A stretch of 33,286 nucleotides of DNA from Candidatus Omnitrophota bacterium (lineage in GTDB: Bacteria; Omnitrophota; Gorgyraeia; Gygaellales; Profunditerraquicolaceae). Location: NCBI GenBank assembly GCA_026387265.1, contig JAPLLZ010000027.1:1-33286 (forward strand), in the 5' to 3' direction. Within the stretch, counting starts at the first letter, position 1. Each line of letters opens with the position of its first letter. Below are positions 1 to 6,454 of the stretch, piece by piece. The position numbers were made by a program, and so were the translations under genes. Under the pieces are notes generated by a model. It was given only the letters and a program-made list of their open reading frames with translations. It ran no database searches and had not been told where the DNA came from.

Positions 1-1674
1 CAACCAGGCTTCCATGCTGGAGCATAAATGGAAATACGGCAGTTTACTAAAAGGATAGATTTTGTAGCGGCGTTCTTTATTTTTTATCCGGTCATATGTT
101 TCTTCGCAGGTTCTTTTTAAGTGTTGGGTAGATTTTGAGATGCCTGTAGGCATGCGTTGATTTTTACGTGGCTCAAAAACAACCGATGCAGCCACTACAC
201 CTAAACTGGCTTCATCCAATTGCTCTAGGATATTATCGGCGTATAATTCTGCCAGGACCAGTTCATAACCGTAAATAGTTTTAGCAAATTTCCCTTTGTC
301 GGTAAGTTTCCCGTCATAAATATATCCTAAATCTTTAAGCAGCCTTAGTTTTGCATCTAGAAGATTTAAAGCTTGTTTTTGTTCATTTTTACGGGATTGA
401 TAATAATGCAGGGAGAGGGGGTAGATTTTAAATAAATCATCCTGGTATTTTTCATAAAGATTAAGGATTGTAGCGTAGGAGGTATTTAACTGGCTTTTTA
501 CTTCCTCAGGGTTTCCAAAGATAATCCGGCGCACTTCCTCAAAATTTATTCTTTGCGGGTTAATGCGCGTGTAAACAAAACCCTCTTTGTCGATGCCGCG
601 GCGGCCGGCACGGCCAGCCATCTGAAAGAAGTCGCGGGTTTTTAAATTGCGCACATAGGTGCCATAAAATTTACGCAGGCCGTCGAACATTACCGAACGG
701 CTGGGCATATTTATGCCTAGGGCAAAAGTTTCAGTGGTAAAAATTACTTTTAGCAGGCGGCTGGTAAAAAGCCGTTCGATTACTTCTTTAAGCGTGGGTA
801 GCATTCCGGCATGATGGTAAGCAATGCCACGCTGCACTAATGGATAAAGTAACTGCGCGGATTGTTCATTCTTTAAATTAAACCTTTCCAGTAAATCGTC
901 ATACATTTGAGTAATCGCACGGGTTTCTTTAGCATCGAGGAATTTGAATCCGTATAAATCAAACGCCAACTCTTCGGCGCGCTTACGAGAAAAAACAAAA
1001 TAGATCGCTGGTAAGCCTTCTTTGTTTTGCACATGGCTGATTAATGATTGTAAGCGATTAGGTTTATTGGAACGCAGGCGCTTAAGCTGGTCAAAATTAT
1101 CAACTACTTCATTTGCGCATTGAAAGCTAAAATGTAGCGGTACTGGCCGGGTATCTTCAATAACTACTTTTACGCTTTTGTTATGAATAGATTCAATCCA
1201 GCTGGCGAATTGTTTAATATTGGGAATGGTTGCGGATAAACCCAGAAGATTCATATGTTTAGGCAGGAAAATCAATGATTCTTCCCAAACTGTACCACGT
1301 TCAGGGTTATCAATGTAATGAATTAAAACAAAAATAATCCAGGAGTATTTATCCAGACTGGCTGGCTCATCCAGGATTTTATTGCGGAAAATTTCAGTAG
1401 TCATGATTAAGACCGGAGCCTGTGGATTAATGGAAACATCTCCGGTAAGAATTCCGATATTATCCTGAAATTGGTTTTTAAAGTCCCTGAATTTTTGGTT
1501 AGAGAGGGCTTTAATCGGGGCGGTGTAGATGACCCCTAGATTATTGCGGATTGCTCCCTCGATAATATATTCGGCAATGGCAGTTTTTCCGGCTCCGGTG
1601 GGAGCCGAAACGATTACTGAGTGCCCGGCATTTATATAATCAATGGCTTCTTGTTGGAAACGGTCGTATATCAT
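1..1674 (-). CDS. Ski2-like superfamily 2 DExH helicase, 3'-truncated by window edge, motif II altered
   Basis: Absent from the ORF track because it runs off the window. I read 558 codons on the minus strand from ATG at 1674 with no stop. Helicase motifs appear in order: a Q-like start (YDRFQQEAIDY), Walker A APTGAGKT, TAPIKALSNQK, SAT motif LGLSATIPN, YFVFSRKRAEELA, FALGINMPSRSV and motif VI QMAGRAGRRGID. This order fits Ski2/Mtr4-type RNA helicases. Motif II, normally DE[VI]H before YIDxPERGTVWEE, reads V-L-I-H, so the Asp-Glu pair that coordinates Mg-ATP is missing while its surroundings are intact. ATG 1674 is the first possible start, because an in-frame TAA lies six codons upstream inside the adjoining repeat. 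No Shine-Dalgarno sequence is visible. The likely role is RNA unwinding or surveillance; ATP hydrolysis is doubtful. Confidence 0.9.
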   Translation of the reverse strand, partial: MIYDRFQQEAIDYINAGHSVIVSAPTGAGKTAIAEYIIEGAIRNNLGVIYTAPIKALSNQKFRDFKNQFQDNIGILTGDVSINPQAPVLIMTTEIFRNKILDEPASLDKYSWIIFVLIHYIDNPERGTVWEESLIFLPKHMNLLGLSATIPNIKQFASWIESIHNKSVKVVIEDTRPVPLHFSFQCANEVVDNFDQLKRLRSNKPNRLQSLISHVQNKEGLPAIYFVFSRKRAEELAFDLYGFKFLDAKETRAITQMYDDLLERFNLKNEQSAQLLYPLVQRGIAYHHAGMLPTLKEVIERLFTSRLLKVIFTTETFALGINMPSRSVMFDGLRKFYGTYVRNLKTRDFFQMAGRAGRRGIDKEGFVYTRINPQRINFEEVRRIIFGNPEEVKSQLNTSYATILNLYEKYQDDLFKIYPLSLHYYQSRKNEQKQALNLLDAKLRLLKDLGYIYDGKLTDKGKFAKTIYGYELVLAELYADNILEQLDEASLGVVAASVVFEPRKNQRMPTGISKSTQHLKRTCEETYDRIKNKERRYKIYPFSKLPYFHLCSSMEAWL

Positions 1675-1807
1675 AAATGAGCGGACAACTTACGGAGTGC
1701 GTAGCAGGACGTAAGTTGTAGTTTACGGCGTAGCCGTAAGCGCCCGCGAATTTATCCTGGGCCTACGAGAAAATCCTAGAGGATTTTTGAGTGATCAGGC
1801 GCAGGAT
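1675..1807 (+). repeat. Composite palindromic element, copy A1 (three hairpins) in the helicase 5' leader
   Basis: Three inverted repeats in a row. P1 has arms 1685-1694 and 1710-1719 (ACAACTTACG/CGTAAGTTGT) with an inner TGC-gta-GCA stem. P2 is TTACGGC-gta-GCCGTAA at 1723-1739. P3 is AAAATCCT-ag-AGGATTTT at 1770-1787, enclosed by ATCCTG/CAGGAT. A related copy lies on the minus strand upstream of tig (32384-32523), sharing GAGC-R-GACAACTTA, the 35-nt P1 span and a GCGAATT block. Its edge touches the helicase start codon, so it probably forms most of that mRNA leader. Confidence 0.8.
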
Positions 1808-1832
1808 CTTGGTTATTATTAATAATGATTGT

Positions 1833-1838
1833 ATTATA
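1833..1838 (-). promoter_or_regulatory. Possible -10 box of the divergent helicase promoter
   Basis: The minus strand reads TATAAT here, about 150 nt upstream of the helicase ATG. No good -35 hexamer is visible at 16-18 bp, the best being TTAGAT. If it is used, the helicase transcript would begin with the whole A1 hairpin element. The region is AT-rich, so a chance match is possible. Confidence 0.35.
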
Positions 1839-1849
1839 GAGCAAAATCA

Positions 1850-1878
1850 TTGATTTATCTAATAGAAAATAATATAAT
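1850..1878 (+). promoter_or_regulatory. Sigma-70-type promoter, apparently giving a leaderless mRNA
   Basis: TTGATT at 1850-1855, a 17-bp spacer, then a perfect TATAAT at 1873-1878. Only six bases separate the -10 box from the ATG at 1885, so the predicted transcription start falls on or next to the start codon. No Shine-Dalgarno sequence precedes that ATG. Confidence 0.65.
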
Positions 1879-1884
1879 AAAACA

Positions 1885-2436
1885 ATGGGTTATGAGGTGG
1901 CGCTGAAGAAAGCTTGGGAAGATTTAGCCAACCTTAAGGCTCCCAATAATTTATCGGTTAAGTTTATGGCGGATGAGTATGCTTTGGAGTTGCCCGCCAG
2001 GAGTATGGTTTCGGTCGCTTGTAATATACCGGCCAAAGATTTTTTAAGTATTCTGATTTTGCATTATTTGGCGCAGAAGCTTAAAGGTTTGCCGGGATTA
2101 ACCGGGCAATGGCTTAGCTTTAGAGAGATTTCCGGGATCCAGGGGTATTATGATGCTTACTACAAGCGGTCGATTGATCCGATTATCCGTAAATATGGTA
2201 AGCAGCCCGATACTCTGGTTAATTGTTTGAGCAGGTTACCCGCCAAATTATCCGCGGGTGCAGATATTAGTATTGTGGTGGAGGTTTTTGCGGGTGTTCC
2301 GGTATTGATTAGATTATGGAAAGCGGATGCGGAGTTTGCTGCGGATGCGAATATTTATTTTGACGCCAGCATAAAAGATATATTTTGTATTGAGGATGTT
2401 GTAGTTTTGGCGCAGTTGGTGGCCAGCCAGTTATAA
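1885..2436 (+). CDS. DUF3786-like protein of unknown function
   Basis: 183 aa, soluble, with no signal peptide. It resembles the DUF3786 family as I remember it: an N-terminal Y-x2-AL-x3-W segment, a central FREISGIQGYYDAYYKR block, and a C-terminal block with PVLIRLWKADAEF, YFDASI and EDVVVLAQL. The biochemical function of the family is not known to me, and I see no cysteine cluster or catalytic motif. The start is the ATG placed just after a strong -10 box; the next methionine is residue 28, which would remove conserved-looking sequence. It is followed after 13 bp by the thermonuclease gene, so the two are probably co-transcribed. Confidence 0.75.
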   Translation: MGYEVALKKAWEDLANLKAPNNLSVKFMADEYALELPARSMVSVACNIPAKDFLSILILHYLAQKLKGLPGLTGQWLSFREISGIQGYYDAYYKRSIDPIIRKYGKQPDTLVNCLSRLPAKLSAGADISIVVEVFAGVPVLIRLWKADAEFAADANIYFDASIKDIFCIEDVVVLAQLVASQL

Positions 2437-2449
2437 AAAAGGGGATAAG

Positions 2450-3010
2450 ATGAAGAAGATTGTAATTCTGTTGTTTATTGGCTTACTAGCTTTGACGGGT
2501 TATCTTTTTGGCGGGGATCTTAATCCGCGTTTTCATTCTCAGGAAGAAGTAAAGTGGAAGTTTCCTTTTGGCAAAAGCTATGATTATACGGATATTTTGG
2601 TTACCCGGGTGGTTGATGGAGATACTTTGGTTCTGGAAAATAATGAGCGGGTGCGTTTGATCGGTATTGATACTCCGGAAATGCATGAATCTGAGAAACT
2701 TACCCGGGATGCTCAGCGCTCCGGAGAGGAGACAAAAATTATTAAGCAATTAGGAAAGCGTTCTTATGAGTTTACCCGGAAACTTGTTGAGGGTAAGCGT
2801 GTAAGGCTGGAATTTGATGTGGAAAGATTTGATAAATATAAAAGAATTCTGGCTTATGTTTATTTGCCCGATGGAACATTTTTAAATGCTTTGATTGTTG
2901 AACAGGGGTATGCTTCGCTAATGACTTATCCGCCGAATGTAAAATATGCGGATTTATTTTCGAGATTGTACCGGGAAGCCAGGGAAAATAGAAGAGGATT
3001 ATGGGAGTAA
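2450..3010 (+). CDS. Thermonuclease-family (SNase-like) exported nuclease
   Basis: 186 aa. Residues 1-21 form a hydrophobic N-terminal signal or anchor (KKIVILLFIGLLALTGYLFG), so the enzyme is probably exported or membrane-tethered. An SNase domain spans about residues 45-185. It has VVDGDTL, then RLIGIDTPE (the Arg, Asp and Glu of the staphylococcal nuclease active site), then DKYKRILAYVYL carrying the second catalytic Arg, and a GLWE terminus. Expected activity is calcium-dependent cleavage of DNA and RNA. AGGGG lies just upstream of the ATG. The TAA stop is the first three bases of an inverted repeat that fills the spacer to aroC. Confidence 0.9.
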   Translation: MKKIVILLFIGLLALTGYLFGGDLNPRFHSQEEVKWKFPFGKSYDYTDILVTRVVDGDTLVLENNERVRLIGIDTPEMHESEKLTRDAQRSGEETKIIKQLGKRSYEFTRKLVEGKRVRLEFDVERFDKYKRILAYVYLPDGTFLNALIVEQGYASLMTYPPNVKYADLFSRLYREARENRRGLWE

Positions 3011-3142
3011 ACTCTAAGCCCGAAATCCTAAACTCTAAACAAACTCAAAATTAAAAATTCAAAACTTCGATATTAATTAAAATTTGAGTTTTGGATTTAG
3101 GATTTGTTTAGGATTTAGAGTTTAGTGTTTAGAATTTTAGTA
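3008..3142. repeat. AT-rich imperfect inverted repeat, copy B1
   Basis: Left half CCCGAAATCCTAAACTC... and right half GGATTTAGAGTTTAGTG... are mutually complementary with mismatches. An inner arm pair is AAACTCAAAATT against AAATTTGAGTTT. A second copy lies at 11832-11958, sharing TAAAC-x4-RCCCGAAATC-Y-TAAA on the left and GATTTAGAGTTT-x-GTGTTTAGA on the right. The repeat starts at the thermonuclease stop codon and ends just before the aroC Shine-Dalgarno sequence. Confidence 0.75.
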
Positions 3143-3151
3143 GGAGGATTT

Positions 3152-4198
3152 ATGTTAAGATTTCTAACCGCAGGTGAGTCGCACGGAAAAGGCATGGTCG
3201 CAATCCTGGAAGGGCTTTGCGCCGGCCTGACGGTAGATACGGCAGCGATAAACAAAGAATTAAAACGCAGGCAGTCCGGTTTTGGCCGGGGAAAAAGAAT
3301 GAAAATTGAAAATGACCAGGTGGAGATTATTTCAGGCTTAAAAAATAAACGTACACTGGGTAGCCCGATTACTTTACTAATTAAGAATAAAGATGCCAGC
3401 ATTGAAAAGCTACATAAGGTAGTTGCGTCTCGGCCGGGCCATGCGGATCTGGCAGGATTATTAAAATATGGTTTTACGGATATCCGGGAAGTTTTGGAAC
3501 GCGCTTCAGCCCGTAGTACAGTAGCTACAGTGGCATTAGGAGCGCTATGTAAAAGATTTCTGGATGAATTCGGGATTATAATTACCAGTAATGTTTTATC
3601 GATCGGCGGTGAATCTACTAAGCAGGGGATAATTTCCAAGATAACCGAAGCCATTGAAAATGAAGATACTGTAGGCGGAATCTTTGAAGTAGTTATTAAG
3701 AATGTTCCGGTGGGGTTGGGAAGTTATGTACAGCCTGATCGGCGCCTGGACGGCCGTTTAGCGGCCGGAATTATTTCTATCCCGGGAGTAAAATCTTTTG
3801 AGGTGGGGTTAGGAAGCGGCTATGGGGTTAGCTTTGGTTCAGAGGTGCATGATGCGATTTATCATAATCGTAAAAAAGGTTATTTTCGTTTGAGCAATAA
3901 TGCCGGCGGAATTGAAGGCGGGATATCTAATGGAGAAGAAATTATTCTACGTGCCTGTATGAAGCCGATTGCTACGTTAATGCGCCCATTGGATTCAGTG
4001 CATATTCATACTAAAAAATCCGCTAAAGCTGCAGTTGAGCGTTCAGATACCTGTGTGGTTGAATCTGCCGGCGTAGTGGCAGAATCAGTCTGTGCATTTA
4101 TTTTAGCGGATGCTTTTCTGGAAAAATTCGGCTCAGATTCATTAAGCGATATCAAACATTCGTATACTAATTATTTAAAACGGATAACGCATGCGTAG
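3152..4198 (+). CDS. aroC: Chorismate synthase
   Basis: 348 aa. It converts 5-enolpyruvylshikimate-3-phosphate to chorismate using reduced FMN, the last step of the shikimate pathway. Family landmarks are LRFLTAGESHGKG at the N-terminus, RRQSGFGRGKRM, ERASARSTVATVALGALCK, NNAGGIEGGISNGE and KPIATL. The length matches the family. The ORF track starts at GTG 3125, but ATG 3152 is preceded by AGGAGG at proper spacing and gives the canonical N-terminus, so I use it. The gene overlaps the next ORF by 8 nt, and aroK lies two genes downstream, so this is a partial shikimate cluster. Confidence 0.96.
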   Translation: MLRFLTAGESHGKGMVAILEGLCAGLTVDTAAINKELKRRQSGFGRGKRMKIENDQVEIISGLKNKRTLGSPITLLIKNKDASIEKLHKVVASRPGHADLAGLLKYGFTDIREVLERASARSTVATVALGALCKRFLDEFGIIITSNVLSIGGESTKQGIISKITEAIENEDTVGGIFEVVIKNVPVGLGSYVQPDRRLDGRLAAGIISIPGVKSFEVGLGSGYGVSFGSEVHDAIYHNRKKGYFRLSNNAGGIEGGISNGEEIILRACMKPIATLMRPLDSVHIHTKKSAKAAVERSDTCVVESAGVVAESVCAFILADAFLEKFGSDSLSDIKHSYTNYLKRITHA

Positions 4199-4478
4199 TA
4201 TTGATTACCATAATGTTAAAATTGAAAAATTTAAAAATTCAAATCGGATAATCTTAAAAGGTGAACTTACCAATGAATCCGGTAAGTCTTATAATACCGT
4301 GGCAGTACGCGTTATGCTTTTTGTGAAGAATGTTATCACCGTTAACGAGGTGTTTTTAATTAATGATTTGCCCAATGGGGCAACCAGGGCTTTTGAAAGG
4401 CATATTTACGATCTGGGGTTAGGCCAATCCTTGGAAGATATAACTCGTTACGAGCTATTTACGGAAAATTGCTATTAG
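4191..4478 (+). CDS. Small FxLYD-like beta-sandwich protein, function unknown
   Basis: 95 aa, soluble, no signal peptide. The pattern ILKGELTNESGKSYNTVAVRVMLF, then GATRAFERHIYD, resembles the FxLYD-type domain (V-x-G-x-V-x-N, a variable loop, then G-x-T-x-x-F). The match is from memory and weak. Translation is likely coupled to aroC through the 8-nt overlap (ATG inside aroC's last codons). Proteins of this fold are often exported; this one has no visible export signal. I cannot assign a function. Confidence 0.7.
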   Translation: MRSIDYHNVKIEKFKNSNRIILKGELTNESGKSYNTVAVRVMLFVKNVITVNEVFLINDLPNGATRAFERHIYDLGLGQSLEDITRYELFTENCY

Positions 4479-4544
4479 CATATTAAAAATTGCGTGAGAA
4501 AAAATCGCCTCTTTCGTCTATTGTAATAGAAGGGGGTGATGAAG

Positions 4545-4799
4545 ATGGAAGAAAACGCAATTAGCGTTAGCCGCATATTTAAGCTGGATACTGATTCTAA
4601 ACTTAAGGCTTTTGCGGATGTTTCGTTCTCAGGAATGATCATCAAGGGTTTTAGTGTGGTTAATGGCGAAAAGGGATTATTTGTGAGTATGCCGCGCCAT
4701 CAGGGTAAAGATGGTAAATGGTATAACACGGTTACTCCTGTAAGCAAAGAGCTAAAGCAGCAATTAACTGAAGTCGTCCTGGAAGCGTATAAAAGTTAG
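4545..4799 (+). CDS. spoVG: SpoVG family DNA/RNA-binding regulator
   Basis: About 84 aa. It has the SpoVG pattern: an N-terminal VSRIFKLDTDSKLKAFADV strand region, then IIKGFSVVNGEKGLFVSMP, then KWYNTVTPVSKEL and a C-terminal helix. SpoVG proteins are small nucleic-acid-binding regulators, first known from Bacillus sporulation but widespread in non-sporulating bacteria. The track begins at GTG 4536. I prefer ATG 4545 because AAGGGGG sits about eight bases upstream of it, whereas it nearly touches the earlier codons. No sporulation genes are nearby, so a role in gene regulation is more likely than sporulation. Confidence 0.88.
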   Translation: MEENAISVSRIFKLDTDSKLKAFADVSFSGMIIKGFSVVNGEKGLFVSMPRHQGKDGKWYNTVTPVSKELKQQLTEVVLEAYKS

Positions 4800-4815
4800 T
4801 TAAAAAAAGCTAAAG

Positions 4816-4857
4816 AACTTAGGGGACGGTTCTTAATCAAGAACTGTCTCCTAAGTT
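4816..4857. repeat. Imperfect palindrome of the GGGGACGGTTCTT type, element D
   Basis: AACTTAGGGGACGGTTCTT pairs with AAGAACTGTCTCCTAAGTT around a four-base AATC loop, with two mismatched or wobble positions. It is similar in look to REP-type palindromes mobilised by RAYT transposases in other genomes; this resemblance is from memory. It ends eight bases before the aroK ATG and leaves no recognisable Shine-Dalgarno sequence there. Confidence 0.75.
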
Positions 4858-4865
4858 AAGTAAAT

Positions 4866-5372
4866 ATGAATATTTATCTTGTAGGGTTTATGGGTACCGG
4901 TAAAAGTTCTGTCGGCCGGCAGCTGGCTAAACAGAAAAAATGGAATTTTGTCGACCTGGATGAATTAATTGAGCTTAAAGAGCAGCGCAGGATTGTGGAT
5001 ATCTTTGCTAAAGAGGGAGAAGTCTATTTCCGCAAGATTGAAAAGAAAATTCTCAAACAGGTTGCTACTCAAGATAAATTCATCGTGGCTTGCGGCGGCG
5101 GAATAGTTTTGGATTCGGATAATATCAAACAGATGAAAAAAACAGGGCTTTTAGTTTGCCTGCGTGCTAGTTGCCAGGAAATTTTAAAAAGAGTTTCCGG
5201 TAGCGCGCATCGGCCGATTTTAAATGTGGCCAAGCCTCGGGAACGCATTGAGCTTTTGCTAAAAATGCGCGCCCCTTATTATATGCAAGCGGATAAAACA
5301 ATTGATACTTCGCGCTTAACCATCAAGCAGGTAGCGGCTAAGATTACTAAGTTGCTTTCCAGTAAGAAATGA
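4866..5372 (+). CDS. aroK: Shikimate kinase
   Basis: 168 aa, the usual size. It phosphorylates shikimate at the 3-hydroxyl with ATP. Visible motifs are Walker A GFMGTGKSSVGRQLA, the shikimate-binding DLDELIE and FRKIEKKIL (with Arg), the ACGGGIV loop and the lid-region RPIL. It sits two genes after aroC and overlaps dprA by 4 nt (ATGA), so it is co-translated with dprA. No clear ribosome binding site precedes the ATG, because a palindromic repeat ends eight bases upstream. The start fits the conserved N-terminus, so this looks like a real weak initiation site. Confidence 0.95.
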   Translation: MNIYLVGFMGTGKSSVGRQLAKQKKWNFVDLDELIELKEQRRIVDIFAKEGEVYFRKIEKKILKQVATQDKFIVACGGGIVLDSDNIKQMKKTGLLVCLRASCQEILKRVSGSAHRPILNVAKPRERIELLLKMRAPYYMQADKTIDTSRLTIKQVAAKITKLLSSKK

Positions 5373-6454
5373 ATAATTTTGAGGCCCTAGTAAGTTTAAA
5401 TCTTATTCCGCAAATTGGTAGCGTCAAACTCGGCCAGTTACTTAAGTATTTTGGCCAGCCTCAGGAGATATTTAAAACTTCGGGCCGTTCTTTAGCCGGA
5501 ATAGTGGGTGAGTGTTTGGCTAGGGACATTACTGGTTTTAATACCAAATATTTAAAAGATGATTTAGCCTCGGCTAAAAAGTCAGGGATAAAAATTATTA
5601 CGTTTTTAGATCAGGATTATCCACAGGTACTTAAAGAGATACCTGCTTTCCCGATTGTTCTTTACTGTTTAGGGCAGATAACGCAAGCAGATCGCTTAGC
5701 TGTTGGTATTGTCGGTTCACGCCGGGCTTCTCTTTATGGTTTAAGTAACGCAGAAAATTTTGCCGCCCAGTTATCTGCGCGCGGGGTTACGATTGTTTCT
5801 GGTATGGCCCGTGGAGTAGATACTTGTGCGCACCGCGGAGCTTTAAAGGTTGGGGGTCGTACTATCGCCGTAATGGGTAGCGGTTTTAATCATATTTACC
5901 CTGCGGAAAATGCGGATTTAGCACAAAAGATTTCAGCCTCCGGTGCAGTAGTTTCTGAATTTTCTATGGAAACAAAACCTCTGCCGCAGAATTTTCCCAG
6001 GCGTAATCGTTTAATCAGTGGTTTAAGTCAGGGGGTTTTAGTTACCGAAGCAGCCAGAAATAGCGGGGCGCTAATTACTGCTGATTTTGCTTTGGAGCAA
6101 GGAAGAGATGTCTTTGCTTTGCCGGGCAGGATTGATTCAGTTAGTTCGATGGGAACGAACGCTTTGATTAAGCAGGGTGCTAAGATTATTACTAGCTGTG
6201 ACGATATTTTTGAAGAGCTAGATTTACCAGCGGCCGATATGGTGAAAATTAAACCTGCGGTTGCGCAAGAACAGGAAGTAGTATGTGGAAAGGAAAGCCG
6301 GCTTTATGAATATATTGAACAGCAGCCGGTAGCAATTGATGATTTGGTGCAAAAGTCATCATTAAGCAGTAGTCAGGTTTTGAATTTAGTTTTAAAATTA
6401 CAGCTTAAGAAATTAATTAAAGTATTGCCGGGCAAACATTTTATAAGGAATTAG
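5369..6454 (+). CDS. dprA: DNA processing protein DprA
   Basis: 361 aa. It loads RecA onto incoming single-stranded DNA during natural transformation. An N-terminal helical region (about 1-75) is followed by the Rossmann-like core: GIVGSRRASLYG, IVSGMARGVDTCAHRGAL, MGSGFNHIYP, FPRRNRLISGLSQGVLVTEA, SGALITADFALEQGR and ALPG. A C-terminal winged-helix-like segment (about 305-361) ends at GKHFIRN. The order aroK-dprA-topA is tight: 4-nt overlap upstream and direct abutment to topA downstream. No other competence gene lies in the window. Confidence 0.95.
   Translation: MNNFEALVSLNLIPQIGSVKLGQLLKYFGQPQEIFKTSGRSLAGIVGECLARDITGFNTKYLKDDLASAKKSGIKIITFLDQDYPQVLKEIPAFPIVLYCLGQITQADRLAVGIVGSRRASLYGLSNAENFAAQLSARGVTIVSGMARGVDTCAHRGALKVGGRTIAVMGSGFNHIYPAENADLAQKISASGAVVSEFSMETKPLPQNFPRRNRLISGLSQGVLVTEAARNSGALITADFALEQGRDVFALPGRIDSVSSMGTNALIKQGAKIITSCDDIFEELDLPAADMVKIKPAVAQEQEVVCGKESRLYEYIEQQPVAIDDLVQKSSLSSSQVLNLVLKLQLKKLIKVLPGKHFIRN

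Noticed and set aside
3115-3654. 179-aa minus-strand ORF
   Set aside because: Antisense to aroC, with serine- and proline-rich nonsense composition. The plus-strand frame is a certain chorismate synthase.
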